This document shows positions 25,120 to 35,499 of a DNA stretch of 64,000 bases, piece after piece. The translations under genes and the position numbers were made by a program. The DNA lies in the NCBI GenBank assembly GCA_902622875.1, contig CACNRW010000004.1:62001-126000 (forward strand), given 5' to 3'. Position 1 is the stretch's first letter, and every line of letters starts with the position of its first letter. The notes beneath the pieces were generated by a model. The model did not search any database. It had not been told where the DNA came from and saw only the letters and a list, made by a program, of their open reading frames with translations. This DNA comes from an uncultured SAR116 cluster alpha proteobacterium. Lineage in GTDB: Bacteria; Pseudomonadota; Alphaproteobacteria; Puniceispirillales; Marisalimonadaceae.

Positions 25120-25970
25120 ATGAAATTAGGATTAATAGGACATAACATAGCAACATCTCAAGCTCCTGATATTCATAAACGTTTAGGAGAGTTATTTGGA
25201 GTTTCTGTTAGCTATGAATTGTTTGACTTAAAATCAAAAAAAGAAAGTTATCTCTCTGACTTAATAAAAGAGTTAAAAATGAGTGGCTTTAGTGGGGTAA
25301 ATATTACTTTTCCTTTCAAAGAAAAAGTAATTAAATTTGCAGATAAAGTTTACGAAAGTGCATTTAATGTAAAATCAGCTAACACATTAATTTTCCAAAA
25401 AAATATTGTTGCTCATAATACAGATTATTCTGGTTTTATAAAAAGTTATGATTTTCATTTTAAAAAAAAGAAACCAGGAAAAATTCTTATTATTGGAATT
25501 GGTGGTGTCGGAAGAGCTATCTCCTTTGCATTATCCTCACTAGGAGTTTTAGAACTTCATATATTAGATACTGACAATCTAAAAGGAGAGAAACTACTCA
25601 TAGAATTAAAAGAACTAAAAATAAATTGTAAATTACTTGATCATAAAAAATTAGAGAGTGCTATATCAAGTTTCGATGGAATAATAAACTATACTCCTTT
25701 GGGTCACTATGATTTGCTGGTTGTTCATTAGGCAATTTAGAAATAAAAAAATATCAATGGCTATATGATGTTGTATATACGCCAGCAAAAACTATTTTTC
25801 TTAAGAAAGGCGAAATTGTTGGATCTAAATTAATCTCAGGGATAGACCTTTTTATTTTTCAAGCTTTAGATGCGTTTTTATTATTTTCAAATAATAGATT
25901 TAATGAAGAACACATCCTACAACAAACTCATAATTTGAGGGACTATTACTTTAATAGCCTATATAAATAA
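25120..25970 (+). pseudogene. aroE: Shikimate dehydrogenase AroE, frameshifted (possible sequencing error)
   Basis: AroE reduces 3-dehydroshikimate with NADPH in aromatic amino acid synthesis. Codons 1-198 in frame encode GLIGHNIATSQAPDIHK, the NITFPFKEKV substrate block with its lysine, the NTDYSGF block and the nucleotide fold IIGIGGVGRAISFAL. After NYTPLGHYD the frame runs into TAG at 25729-25731. The C-terminal third continues in the next frame at about 25713: FAGCSLGNLE, then YDVVYTPAKT, GIDLFIFQALDAF and a stop at 25968-25970. One extra T in the TTT at 25713-25715 restores a full 283-residue protein. A single-base loss, real or technical, is the simplest explanation. The gene follows DUF3108 by 4 bases. 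Confidence 0.85.
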
Positions 25971-25973
25971 GAA

Positions 25974-27182
25974 TTATATTTTTTCAAAAATTATCTCATT
26001 TGATAACATTTCTAGTATTTCTTCTTCGCTATATCCTACATCTTTCAAAACTTCCTTTGTATTTTGACCAATCAAAGGCGGTTTATGTTTGACGCCAACT
26101 GATTTAGATCTACTAAACTTTATAGGTGATGAGACACCTTTATAATCTTCTTTACTAACAGTCATATTTCTTTCTGAAGTTTGAGGATGATTCAGTGCCT
26201 CCTCAATATTTCTTACAGGCCCCGCTGGAACACCAGCAGATAATAGCTTTTCAGAAAATTCGACTCCATCCACATCCTTTAAGGCATCTTCTAAATATTT
26301 AGTTAAGTCTTCTCTATTATTAACTCTATCGCCGTTTGTAAGAAATCTTTCATCTGTTATGAGGTGATCTATTTTGAGAGCTTTGCATAATCTTGCAAAT
26401 CCTGCGTCATTGCCAATCCCCATAAAAATTTCATTAGTTGCAGTTTTAAATTTATCATAAGGTGCAATATTTGGATGAGCATTACCTGTAGCTTTACCAG
26501 GTTTTTTTGACAAAAAATAATTTCCTGTATGAGGATGCATTAATGCTAGGGCGGAATCATAAAGAGACATGTCTATAAATTGACCTAGTCCTGATTTATG
26601 TCTCTCTTGGAGCGCCATTAATATTCCAATGGTAGCGTACAACCCTGTACCCATATCAACCACGGGAGCGCCTACCCTTACATCTCCTCCATTTGGATGT
26701 CCATTGATAGACATCATTCCAGTCATAGCTTGAACAATTGCATCGTATCCAGGAGCTCCTCCTAAAGGTCCTTCAGCTCCAAAACCAGAGATTCGGCAAT
26801 GAATTAACTTAGGAAATTTTTCTTTTAAAACATCTTCGTAACCAAGGTTCCATTTTTCCATTGTCCCAGTTTTAAAATTTTCTATAACTACATCTGAGGT
26901 TTTGAGAAGTTCTAATATTATGTTTCTACCTTCTTGTTTTGTTAAATCAATGGCAACAGACTTTTTATTTCTATTTACATTTATAAAATATGAAGCCATT
27001 TCGTTAATAAATGGGGGGCCCCAACCTCTTACCTCATCACCAATCTTTGATTCAATTTTTATAACTTCAGCACCATGGTCTGCAAGTATTTGAGTTGCAT
27101 ATGGTCCCCCAAGAACCCTTGTAAGGTCTAAAACTTTTATGCCATTTAAAGCAGAAACGATAATATTGTTTTGATATGTCAT
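25974..27182 (-). CDS. CaiB/BaiF family CoA-transferase
   Basis: Class III CoA-transferase of 402 residues, with the family start GIKVLDLTRVLGGPYATQIL, DHGAEVIKIES, and the catalytic aspartate Asp176 in GAPVVDMGTGLYA. It is the last gene of the long minus-strand liu-containing operon, 17 bases after an acyl-CoA dehydrogenase. It may activate the acid oxidised by that dehydrogenase, or be a separate step; the substrate is not readable. Similar genes are often attached to acyl-CoA degradation operons. The second CaiB-type enzyme of the window (7412-8587) is a clear relative with a different context. Confidence 0.9.
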   Translation of the reverse strand: MTYQNNIIVSALNGIKVLDLTRVLGGPYATQILADHGAEVIKIESKIGDEVRGWGPPFINEMASYFINVNRNKKSVAIDLTKQEGRNIILELLKTSDVVIENFKTGTMEKWNLGYEDVLKEKFPKLIHCRISGFGAEGPLGGAPGYDAIVQAMTGMMSINGHPNGGDVRVGAPVVDMGTGLYATIGILMALQERHKSGLGQFIDMSLYDSALALMHPHTGNYFLSKKPGKATGNAHPNIAPYDKFKTATNEIFMGIGNDAGFARLCKALKIDHLITDERFLTNGDRVNNREDLTKYLEDALKDVDGVEFSEKLLSAGVPAGPVRNIEEALNHPQTSERNMTVSKEDYKGVSSPIKFSRSKSVGVKHKPPLIGQNTKEVLKDVGYSEEEILEMLSNEIIFEKI

Positions 27183-27199
27183 TTATTCACTTTTTTTCT

Positions 27200-28366
27200 T
27201 TAATATGATTTTGGTAATCCGAGCACACGTTCTGAAATATAGTTCAAAATCATTTGAGCGCTTACAGGAGCTAATTTTGGAATTAAAGATTCTCTTAATA
27301 ATCTTTCCACATGATATTCTTTTGCATAACCCATTCCTCCAAGAGTGATCACAGCTTGAGTGGCAGCCTTAAAACCAGCTTCAGCTGCAAAGAATTTTGC
27401 AGCATTTGCCATTCCACCCGCATTTTGTCCATTATCGTATTGGTGTGCAGCTTTTGAAATAAGTAGTTCTGCCGCTTCTAACTCAATCCAGTTTTCTGCT
27501 AATGGATGTTGAATACTTTGGTTCTTGCCAATAGGTCTGTCAAAAACAATTCTGTCACTTGCATATTTTACTGCTCTTGCTAGGGCATTTTTCCCTATAC
27601 CTAATGCTTCTGCAGCAATTAATATTCGTTCTGGATTAAGACTATCAAGTATATATTTAAATCCCTTGCCTTCTTCACCAATTCTATCAAAATCAGGCAC
27701 CTCTAGATTATCAATAAATATCTGGTTACTGTCTACGGCTGCTCGACCCATTTTTGAGATTTCTTTAACCTCAATTTTTTTTCTATCTAATTCAGTATAA
27801 AATAAAGTCAGACCATCAGTGTTCTTTTTGCATTCCTCAAAGGGAATAGTTCGTGCCAATAAGAGGATTTTATCAGCAATTTTAGCTGTTGATGTCCAAA
27901 TCTTCTGTCCATTAACCAGATATCCATCATTAATTTTTTTTGCAAATGTTTTTAATTTACCTGTGTCTAATCCAGCGTCTGGCTCGGTTACTCCAAAACA
28001 AGTTTTTTCTCTTCCTGAAATCAAAGGGGGTAGCCATTTCTCTTTTTGCTCATTATTGCCATAGACCACAATTGGATGTGGTCCAAAAATGTTTATATGT
28101 ATAGAAGAGGCTGCTGCCATTCCACCACCAGTTTCAGAAACTTTTTGCATAAAAATAGATGCATCACTTACACCTAACGCAGTACCACCAAACTGCTTGG
28201 GCATACATATACCTAACCATCCTCCACAAGCTATCTCTTCATAAAATTTATGAGGAAATTTATTTTCTTTATCACATTGAAGCCAGTAATCATCATCAAA
28301 GTTTTTCATAATATTTTGAACTGAATCAATAATTGATAACTGTGTTTGGTTTAGATTAAAGGACAT
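27200..28366 (-). CDS. Acyl-CoA dehydrogenase
   Basis: FAD-dependent acyl-CoA dehydrogenase of 388 residues, with the normal alpha-beta-alpha layout: FGVTEPDAGLDTG and GQKIWTSTAKIAD for the FAD/substrate site, and the C-terminal helices with ALGIGKNALARAVKYASDR and ITLGGMGYAKEYHVERLLRE. Substrate class uncertain; the sequence is clearly different from the isovaleryl-CoA dehydrogenase at the head of the operon, so a second acyl-CoA is oxidised. Located between an AhpD-like gene (5 bases) and a CoA-transferase (17 bases) on the minus strand. Confidence 0.9.
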   Translation of the reverse strand: MSFNLNQTQLSIIDSVQNIMKNFDDDYWLQCDKENKFPHKFYEEIACGGWLGICMPKQFGGTALGVSDASIFMQKVSETGGGMAAASSIHINIFGPHPIVVYGNNEQKEKWLPPLISGREKTCFGVTEPDAGLDTGKLKTFAKKINDGYLVNGQKIWTSTAKIADKILLLARTIPFEECKKNTDGLTLFYTELDRKKIEVKEISKMGRAAVDSNQIFIDNLEVPDFDRIGEEGKGFKYILDSLNPERILIAAEALGIGKNALARAVKYASDRIVFDRPIGKNQSIQHPLAENWIELEAAELLISKAAHQYDNGQNAGGMANAAKFFAAEAGFKAATQAVITLGGMGYAKEYHVERLLRESLIPKLAPVSAQMILNYISERVLGLPKSY

Positions 28367-28371
28367 AAAAT

Positions 28372-28968
28372 TTATCTTGCTATATTATGATAGTTGTCGT
28401 TGGGCTCCATTTCAGTTGCAGAAGCTAATCTATTAGTCATGTTAAACAAACCAACTATAGCGCTTATATCCCAAATATCTCTATCGGTATATCCTACTTC
28501 TCTTAATTTTGTTCTATCGCTTTCAGATATCTCTGATGGGTCTCTAGTTAACTTTTTAGTAAAATTGAGCATTTCAAGTTGTTTCTCTGGTAGTTCTGCA
28601 GATCTAAAATTTGCAGCTATTCGTTCTCCTAATTGGGGATCATTTGAAAGTTCTCTAACTGCAGATCCATGTGCTACCAAACAGTAGAAACAATGGTTTT
28701 CTGACGAGACTGTAACTGCAATCATTTCTCTTTCTAATTTTGTTAAACCAGACTCACCTAACATTAAAGAATTATATAATTTAGTAAAACCCTCAAATTG
28801 TTTTGGAAATTTTGAAAATGCAGTAAGTACGTTTGGTATAAAACCGATTTTCTCATTAACAATATTTAAATAATTTTCGACTTGGTCTTCACCATCCTTC
28901 TTACCGTTGTACTCAAGATTTAATTTTGTTAAATTTTGTCTTTGGCCTTGTTTTAATATATTAGCCAT
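28372..28968 (-). CDS. AhpD-like peroxidase-related protein (carboxymuconolactone decarboxylase family)
   Basis: A 198-residue alkylhydroperoxidase-like protein. The AhpD redox centre is visible as Cys93 and Cys96 in NHCFYCLVAHG, with His100 next to it, and the family C-terminus DIWDISAIVGLFNMTNRLA. Members of the uncharacterised peroxidase-related group reduce peroxides via the CxxC pair, but few have known substrates. The start codon directly abuts the stop of the upstream crotonase gene, so it is part of the liu operon transcript. It may protect the flavin dehydrogenases from peroxide (inference). Confidence 0.87.
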   Translation of the reverse strand: MANILKQGQRQNLTKLNLEYNGKKDGEDQVENYLNIVNEKIGFIPNVLTAFSKFPKQFEGFTKLYNSLMLGESGLTKLEREMIAVTVSSENHCFYCLVAHGSAVRELSNDPQLGERIAANFRSAELPEKQLEMLNFTKKLTRDPSEISESDRTKLREVGYTDRDIWDISAIVGLFNMTNRLASATEMEPNDNYHNIAR

Positions 28969-29769
28969 TTATTTCTCCATTATCCAATTTGGTTTTCTTT
29001 TCTCAAAGAATGCATTAATACCTTCAATAGATTCTGGATTTTCCCATACATCTGCTAGGGCTTCAACTGTAAATTTAATAGTATTTTCGTCAATTTTAGA
29101 AGATAAGTTTCTTACAAGATTTTTTGACGCTGTTACTGCCGAGGGACCATTGATGAGAATAGTATCTGCTTCTTGGTTAATAATGTTGTCTATACTTTCT
29201 TTGTTACAAAAAGATTTGATTAACCCTATATTTTTGGCTTCTGGAGGATAAAAGATACGGGCACTTGTAAACAAATCTATGCCATTACTTGATCCAATTT
29301 TCGAAATAACATAAGGACTAATTGTAGCAGGTATTAATCCAAGCTTCGCTTCTGTTAAAGCTAACTTAATATTTTCTATAGATATAGCAACATCACAAAC
29401 AGAAATAATACCTATTCCTCCACCATACGCGTTTCCTTCTACTTTTGCTATAAGAGGTCTAGGAAATTGGTACATTTTGTATAATAAATCGGCCAATTTT
29501 CGAGCTTCTTCAATTCTTGTTTTTCTGTCTGAAAATATTTGTTCCTTCATCCAGTCTAAATCACCACCAGCGCAAAAAGATTTGCCTTTGGCAGATATAA
29601 TCAAAACTTTTGTATTGGGGTCTTCTTTTAATTCATCAAAGCTTTCTGAAAGTTCTCTGATCATCATAGGTGATAAAGCATTATGTTTTTCTGGTTGATT
29701 TAACATTATTTCAGAAATGCCAATATCATTTTTTTTTATAGTGATTGTTTGCTTTTTATTTTTATTCAT
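28969..29769 (-). CDS. liuC: Methylglutaconyl-CoA hydratase (enoyl-CoA hydratase family)
   Basis: Crotonase-fold enzyme of 266 residues. GKSFCAGGDLDWMKE gives the first oxyanion-hole strand and VEGNAYGGGIGIISVCD the second. In the liu pathway this position is filled by 3-methylglutaconyl-CoA hydratase, which makes HMG-CoA for the lyase encoded just upstream. The assignment to that reaction rests on context: its start overlaps the HMG-CoA lyase gene by eight bases and the carboxylase genes precede them. A general enoyl-CoA hydratase cannot be excluded from sequence alone. Confidence 0.85.
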   Translation of the reverse strand: MNKNKKQTITIKKNDIGISEIMLNQPEKHNALSPMMIRELSESFDELKEDPNTKVLIISAKGKSFCAGGDLDWMKEQIFSDRKTRIEEARKLADLLYKMYQFPRPLIAKVEGNAYGGGIGIISVCDVAISIENIKLALTEAKLGLIPATISPYVISKIGSSNGIDLFTSARIFYPPEAKNIGLIKSFCNKESIDNIINQEADTILINGPSAVTASKNLVRNLSSKIDENTIKFTVEALADVWENPESIEGINAFFEKRKPNWIMEK

Positions 29770-30628
29770 AGCTTCCGTGCTCTTTAAGGTTTAACGCAAT
29801 TTTATTACATTCTCTAATTTTTGTGATATTAAGATTAGTCTCATATCCCATTGATAGTAATAAATCATTTACTTTTTCCGTGGAAACATTGCCTTTCGCA
29901 CCTGGTGAATATGGACATCCACCTAGACCACCAACTGAAGAATCAAAAGTTTTAATTCCGTATTCTAAAGAAATTTTAACGTTATTTAATGCATTTTGAA
30001 ATGTATCATGAAAATGACCAGCTAATTTATCAGGTGTTAAAAATTGTAAACATTCTGTAATAATTTTTGACGTTTGTTCAGAGCTTCCTTTTCCAGTTGT
30101 GTCTCCAAGAGAAACTTCATAACAACCCATTTTTATTAATTTATTAGCTATTTCTCCAACTTTTTTGGGATCAACATAATTTTCATATGGACAATGAGAA
30201 ATGCAACTAATGTAACCTCTAACAGGAACTTTATTTATCTTAGCCTTTTGGATAATTGGCTTAAATCGATTTAGGCTTGTATTAATATCACAATTAGTAT
30301 TTTTTTTGTTAAATGTCTCTGAAGCGGCGGTAAAAATTGCTACTTCATCCACTTTTGCTTCTAAAGCATTGTCAAATCCTTTCTCATTAGGAGTTAAAGC
30401 GGTATACTTTATTTCCTTCACTCTATTGATACCTCGAAAAACTTCTAAAGCATCAGATAATTGAGGAACCCATTTAGGACTAACAAAACTAGACGTTTCA
30501 ATTTTTTTAAAACCACAACTTGATAGTTTATTTATAAATTTTATTTTATCTTCAGTAGAAATGAAATTCTTTTCATTTTGAAGTCCATCTCGGGGACTCA
30601 TTTCAAAAATATTAATAAAACTATTCAT
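29762..30628 (-). CDS. liuE: Hydroxymethylglutaryl-CoA lyase
   Basis: HMG-CoA lyase of 288 residues, which splits HMG-CoA into acetyl-CoA and acetoacetate in the last step of leucine breakdown. The N-terminal metal/substrate motif SPRDGLQNE lies at 11-19, the HFHDTFQNAL block binds the divalent metal, and the C-terminal signature VGGLGGCPYSPGAKGN contains the catalytic loop cysteine. Gene order on the minus strand is mccA, then this gene 20 bases later, then the hydratase with an eight-base overlap. Confidence 0.93.
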   Translation of the reverse strand: MNSFINIFEMSPRDGLQNEKNFISTEDKIKFINKLSSCGFKKIETSSFVSPKWVPQLSDALEVFRGINRVKEIKYTALTPNEKGFDNALEAKVDEVAIFTAASETFNKKNTNCDINTSLNRFKPIIQKAKINKVPVRGYISCISHCPYENYVDPKKVGEIANKLIKMGCYEVSLGDTTGKGSSEQTSKIITECLQFLTPDKLAGHFHDTFQNALNNVKISLEYGIKTFDSSVGGLGGCPYSPGAKGNVSTEKVNDLLLSMGYETNLNITKIRECNKIALNLKEHGSYE

Positions 30629-30648
30629 TTTTTAACCGTTGAGAAATT

Positions 30649-32646
30649 TTATTTCTTTAAACTTAAAAGTTTCATTTTTTCAGTAACCTGTTGGCCATTT
30701 TTTACATAAATTTTATTTATAACACCGTCACGTGGTGAATTAAGTGAATACTCCATTTTCATTGCTTCTAAATTTAACAAAACCTCACCTTTTTTTACTT
30801 TTGAGTTTTCTCTAATTTTTTTAAATTTTATTAGTCCATGCATTGGAGCTATTATATCATTTTCTGAAAATTCTTCATTGTTTTCTCTAGGTCTTAAAGA
30901 ATCTAAAACAATAACTTCATAAGTGTTGTCTTTAGTAAATATTGTAAAAAATTTATTATTAGTATGTTTATCTATAATTAATTTGTAATTAACATCTAAA
31001 CTTTGACCATCTAACTTAGCTTTGAGTGAAGATTTATGTATCTTTACAGAAGTGAATAGATACTTTAGTTTATTTACTATAATTTCATATTTATTCATGT
31101 TAATTTGACAAATTTTTAATTGTTGGGTGCTACCTTGAATAGTTATATTTAATGGGTACTCACTTGGTTTCCACATATACCAATTTGAAAGTTGTATTGA
31201 TATAGTCTGATTAAAAATAACAAGCCCTGCAAGAGCTAAGTAATATGGATCAAACTCATTATCAATAAAGTCCTTTAAATTATTCTCTACAAATTTAGTG
31301 TCTATATTTCCTTTAATAAAATTTTTATTGGTAATCAATTTTTTTAGTAAATTTAAATTTGTTCTTATACCACCAATTTCAACATCAATAAGAAAATTCT
31401 TAAGGTATTTGATCGCTTCATTTCTATCTTTCCCAAATGAAATAATTTTTGCAATCATTGGGTCATAAAATGGAGTAATATAATCTCCTTCTTGTGTACC
31501 TGTTTCTACAATACAGTTTTTATGTTTTAACAATTTAGGAAAATTAAGATGATGTATTAAGCCGCTTTGAGGTAAAAAATTATTATTTACATTTTCTGCA
31601 TATAATCTTGCTTCAATGGACCACCCCTTTAAAACTATATCTTTTTGTGATTTAGAGATTTTGTTGCCGTTAGCAATTTCAAGTTGCCATGTTATTAAGT
31701 CGGTTGAAGTTACAGCTTCAGTGACTGAGTGTTCAACTTGAATTCTTGTATTCATCTCCATAAAGTAAATTTTATTTTTATCAATGCCGTTTTCAATATC
31801 AGCAATAAATTCTATAGTGCCTGCCCCTTCATATTTAATTGATTTTGCTGCTTTCACAGACAAATCACCTAGAAAAGTTCTAATGTCATTATTTAATTCT
31901 GGACAAGGAGCTTCTTCTATTATTTTTTGTTGGCGTCTTTGCAATGAGCAATCTCTATCAAATAAGTGTATTATATTACCATACTTATCACCGAAAATTT
32001 GAATTTCAATATGACGTGCCTTTGGAATATATTTTTCAAGTAAACATTTTTTATCTTTAAAATTTGTCTTTGCCTCACTAGAAGCTTCTTCTAGTGCAGA
32101 TAAAAAATTTATTGAAGTTTCAGCTATTCTCATGCCTCTACCACCACCACCGGCACGAGCTTTTATTAATATTGGATAACCAATTTTTTTAGCAGTTTGC
32201 TCTAGAAATTTTTTATCTTGAATTTTCCCATGGTACCCTGGAACAACTGGAACTCCTGCTTTTTCCATAATTAATTTAGCTTTATCCTTTTCACCCATAT
32301 TTCTTACAATTTTGCTGCTAGGGCCTATAAAGATAAGGTTATTACTTTCAACCTTTTTTACAAAATCAGCATTCTCAGACAGAAGGCCGTAACCTGGATG
32401 AATTGCGTTAATTTTATACTTTTTGCAAATTTTAATAATTACGTCACTATTCATATATGTTTCTGAAACTTGTGATCCTGGTATGTTTACTGCTTCATCT
32501 GCAAGCTTTGCATGTAAACAGTTGACATCTTCGTCTGAATAAATTGCAACAGTAGGAATCTTAATTTTTCTTGCACATCTTATAATTTTACAGGCAATTT
32601 CACCTCGATTTGCAATTAATAGTTTTTTTATTTTTGGAACAGACAT
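30649..32646 (-). CDS. liuD: Methylcrotonoyl-CoA carboxylase, biotin-carrying alpha subunit
   Basis: Biotin-dependent acyl-CoA carboxylase alpha subunit of 665 residues. N-terminal biotin carboxylase domain: KLLIANRGEIACKIIR, the ATP loop KARAGGGGRGMRIAE, and FMEMNTRIQVEHSVTE. The C-terminal biotinyl domain has the biotin-accepting Lys630 in LEAMKMEYSL, 35 residues from the end. The middle linker is poorly conserved. Paired with the liuB carboxyltransferase 12 bases upstream, it carboxylates 3-methylcrotonyl-CoA. Propionyl- or geranyl-CoA carboxylase are alternatives by sequence, but the liu context decides. Confidence 0.93.
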   Translation of the reverse strand: MSVPKIKKLLIANRGEIACKIIRCARKIKIPTVAIYSDEDVNCLHAKLADEAVNIPGSQVSETYMNSDVIIKICKKYKINAIHPGYGLLSENADFVKKVESNNLIFIGPSSKIVRNMGEKDKAKLIMEKAGVPVVPGYHGKIQDKKFLEQTAKKIGYPILIKARAGGGGRGMRIAETSINFLSALEEASSEAKTNFKDKKCLLEKYIPKARHIEIQIFGDKYGNIIHLFDRDCSLQRRQQKIIEEAPCPELNNDIRTFLGDLSVKAAKSIKYEGAGTIEFIADIENGIDKNKIYFMEMNTRIQVEHSVTEAVTSTDLITWQLEIANGNKISKSQKDIVLKGWSIEARLYAENVNNNFLPQSGLIHHLNFPKLLKHKNCIVETGTQEGDYITPFYDPMIAKIISFGKDRNEAIKYLKNFLIDVEIGGIRTNLNLLKKLITNKNFIKGNIDTKFVENNLKDFIDNEFDPYYLALAGLVIFNQTISIQLSNWYMWKPSEYPLNITIQGSTQQLKICQINMNKYEIIVNKLKYLFTSVKIHKSSLKAKLDGQSLDVNYKLIIDKHTNNKFFTIFTKDNTYEVIVLDSLRPRENNEEFSENDIIAPMHGLIKFKKIRENSKVKKGEVLLNLEAMKMEYSLNSPRDGVINKIYVKNGQQVTEKMKLLSLKK

Positions 32647-32657
32647 TTTGTATCTTA

Positions 32658-34262
32658 CTACATTCTAAAAATACCAAATTTGGTGTCTTCAATATTTTGG
32701 TTCATTGTAATGCTAATACTTTTGGCTAAAATATCACGCGTTTTTGTAGGATCTATAATTCCATCATCCCACATACGAGCAGAGGCGTATAAAGGGTGTG
32801 ATTGATTATTAAATTGCTCTAATATCGGCTTTTTAAATTTATCCTCAATTTTTTTATTCCACTTACCATTAGCTTTAAGTGTGTTGTTCTTTTTTAATTG
32901 AGCTAAAACACTTGCAGCTTGCTCCCCACCCATTACAGATATTCTTGAACAAGGCCACGTCCATAAAAATCTTGGTGCAAAAGCTCTGCCACACATTCCA
33001 TAATTACCTGCTCCAAAGCTACCTCCTATTAAGAGTGTGATTTTTGGAACTTTAGAAGTTGCAACTGCGTTAACTAGTTTCGCGCCATTTTTTGCAATTC
33101 CTCCATGTTCTGCATTTTCTCCCACCATGAAGCCAGTGATATTTTGTAAAAAAATTAATGGAATTTTTCTTTGACTACATAACGAAATAAAGTGTGTACC
33201 TTTCAGGGCACTGTCAGAAAACAAAACTCCGTTATTAGCTATAACACCGCAGGTTTGACCTTTTAATTTTGCAAAACCAGTTACTAAAGTTTTACCAAAA
33301 TTATGTTTAAATTCGTCAAATTCAGATCCATCAAAAATTCTCATTATTATTTCTTTAACGTCATAAGATGTTTTGTTATCTGCGGGGACTATTCCTAGAA
33401 GTTCTTGAGGGTCATAAAGTGGTAGTTCAAAATTTGAAAGATTGTCATCCTTCTTTTTTATATTTAAGTTTTTTACACATTGTCTAGCTATAGCTAGAGC
33501 ATGTTCATCATTATCAGCAAGATAATCGGCAACACCAGAAATTTTTGTATGAACCTCGCCTCCACCAAGACTTTCTGCATTGGTTAATTCGCCTGTTGCC
33601 GCATTAACTAATGGTGGGCCTGCTAAAAAAATAGTTCCTTGATTTTTTACGATTATAGTTTCGTCTGACATTGCAGGGACATAAGCTCCACCTGCTGTAC
33701 AACTTCCCATAACAACTGCAATTTGAGGTATACTTTTTGAGGACATGTTGGCTTGATTAAAAAAAATTCTTCCAAAATGTTCTCTATCAGCAAAAACTTC
33801 ATCTTGGTTTGGTAGATTTGCCCCGCCAGAATCAACCAAGTAAATACAAGGTAATTTATTTTCTAGAGCTACTTCTTGAGCCCGAAGATGTTTTTTTACA
33901 GTTATAGGATAGTAGGTTCCGCCCTTAACAGTTGAGTCATTACATATAACCATTACGTCTATACCATGAATTTGACCCACCCCAGTTATTATTCCACCAG
34001 AAGGACAAGCATTCTTGTACATATTATAACTTGCAGTTAACCCTAATTCTAAAAATGAACTTCCTGGATCTAAAAGCTTTGATACCCTATGTCTAGGTAA
34101 CATTTTCCCCCGTTTTTGATGGCGCTCATTTAATTTTTGACCACCACCGTTCATTGCAAAATCAACAGCTTCTCGGGTTAATTTAAGATCAACTTCGAGT
34201 CTTTTTTTATTTTTTTGAAAGTTTGTACTTTTTACGTTTATTTGAGATTTTAGTTTTGTCAT
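32658..34262 (-). CDS. liuB: Methylcrotonoyl-CoA carboxylase, carboxyltransferase beta subunit
   Basis: Carboxyltransferase of 534 residues, two crotonase-like halves. Typical blocks are [54 protein letters not shown] and the second-half [20 protein letters not shown] and [16 protein letters not shown]. The last three are the acyl-CoA and biotin binding loops of methylcrotonyl-CoA carboxylase type beta subunits. Its ATG comes directly after the stop of the isovaleryl-CoA dehydrogenase gene with no intervening base. Works in a complex with the biotin subunit encoded next. Confidence 0.94.
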   Translation of the reverse strand: MTKLKSQINVKSTNFQKNKKRLEVDLKLTREAVDFAMNGGGQKLNERHQKRGKMLPRHRVSKLLDPGSSFLELGLTASYNMYKNACPSGGIITGVGQIHGIDVMVICNDSTVKGGTYYPITVKKHLRAQEVALENKLPCIYLVDSGGANLPNQDEVFADREHFGRIFFNQANMSSKSIPQIAVVMGSCTAGGAYVPAMSDETIIVKNQGTIFLAGPPLVNAATGELTNAESLGGGEVHTKISGVADYLADNDEHALAIARQCVKNLNIKKKDDNLSNFELPLYDPQELLGIVPADNKTSYDVKEIIMRIFDGSEFDEFKHNFGKTLVTGFAKLKGQTCGVIANNGVLFSDSALKGTHFISLCSQRKIPLIFLQNITGFMVGENAEHGGIAKNGAKLVNAVATSKVPKITLLIGGSFGAGNYGMCGRAFAPRFLWTWPCSRISVMGGEQAASVLAQLKKNNTLKANGKWNKKIEDKFKKPILEQFNNQSHPLYASARMWDDGIIDPTKTRDILAKSISITMNQNIEDTKFGIFRM

Positions 34263-35429
34263 CTACATAGTTTCCGAAAACAATTCTCTACCAATTAACA
34301 TCCTTCTAATTTCGGAAGTCCCTGCTCCAATTTCGTACAATTTAGCGTCCCTAAGCAATCTTCCAGCTGAAAAGTCATTAGTATATCCATTTCCTCCTAG
34401 CGCCTGAATTGCTTCAAGAGCGATTTGAGTGGCTTTTTCTGCAGAATACAAAATACACCCAGCAGCATCTTTTCTAGTAGTTTCTCCTCTGTCACATGCT
34501 TTAGCCACTTCATAAACATAAGATCTACAAGCGTTCATAGTCGTATACATGTCAGCTATTTTACCTTGCATTATTTGAAATTCTCCAATTGACTTTCCAA
34601 ATTGTTTTCTCTCATGAATATATGGAACAACTACATCCATTGCCGCTGCCATAATTCCTAGAGGTCCTGCAGCAAGAACAACCCTTTCATAGTCCAAGCC
34701 GCTCATTAAAACAGCTGCTCCATTTCCTTCTTCGCCTAGAATATTTTCTTCAGGAACAGGACAGTTTTCAAAAATAAGTTCAGCAGTATTAGAACCCCTC
34801 ATGCCTAATTTATCTAATTTTTTTCCAGTAGAAAAACCTGTCATTGTTTTTTCTATTATAAAAGCTGTTATACCTTTTGACCCTTTTGAGGGATTAGTTT
34901 TTGCATATACCACTAAAGTATCAGCATCAGGTCCATTGGTAATCCACATTTTGGATCCATTAAGTAAATACGTTTTATTACCTTGTTTCTCTGCATGAAG
35001 AGACATTGAAACAACGTCAGACCCAGATCCACTTTCACTCATAGCTAAGGCTCCAACCTTTTCGCCAGAACATAGCTCAGGTAAATATTTTTGTTTTTGT
35101 TCCTCATTTCCGTTTCTATTAATTTGATTTACACATAAGTTTGAAAAAGCGCCATAAGACAGACCTACCGAAGCACTCGCTCTACTAATTTCTTCTATGG
35201 CGATACAATGGGCTAAATAACTCATGTCACTTCCGCCATAATCTGATGATGCAGTAATCCCTAATAAGCCAAGGTCACCAAACTTTTTCCACAGATGATT
35301 GGGAAAAGAGTTTTCTTTATCAATTTGATTTGCAATTGGAGCTATTTCATTTTGTGCAAACTTATAAACAGTATCTCTTAATACTTCATTATCCTTACCA
35401 ACAGAAAAGTTCATGGAATGAAAAAACAT
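34263..35429 (-). CDS. liuA: Isovaleryl-CoA dehydrogenase
   Basis: FAD-dependent dehydrogenase of 388 residues oxidising isovaleryl-CoA to 3-methylcrotonyl-CoA, the first committed step of the liu pathway. The catalytic base is Glu248 in [16 protein letters not shown], at the helix-G position characteristic of isovaleryl-CoA dehydrogenase rather than the C-terminal position of short/medium-chain enzymes. Other blocks: [14 protein letters not shown] and [13 protein letters not shown]. The start at 35429 is preceded by AAGGAG about ten bases upstream; a later ATG at 35414 has no ribosome site. Head of the operon; a promoter probably lies in 35430-35499, where I see no clear regulatory palindrome. 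Confidence 0.93.
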   Translation of the reverse strand: MFFHSMNFSVGKDNEVLRDTVYKFAQNEIAPIANQIDKENSFPNHLWKKFGDLGLLGITASSDYGGSDMSYLAHCIAIEEISRASASVGLSYGAFSNLCVNQINRNGNEEQKQKYLPELCSGEKVGALAMSESGSGSDVVSMSLHAEKQGNKTYLLNGSKMWITNGPDADTLVVYAKTNPSKGSKGITAFIIEKTMTGFSTGKKLDKLGMRGSNTAELIFENCPVPEENILGEEGNGAAVLMSGLDYERVVLAAGPLGIMAAAMDVVVPYIHERKQFGKSIGEFQIMQGKIADMYTTMNACRSYVYEVAKACDRGETTRKDAAGCILYSAEKATQIALEAIQALGGNGYTNDFSAGRLLRDAKLYEIGAGTSEIRRMLIGRELFSETM

Positions 35430-35499
35430 ATAAATAAAGCTCCTTTAACAAATTCTAGTAGATTAGAACACAACTTTATTTTATTCACACGTATAAAAT

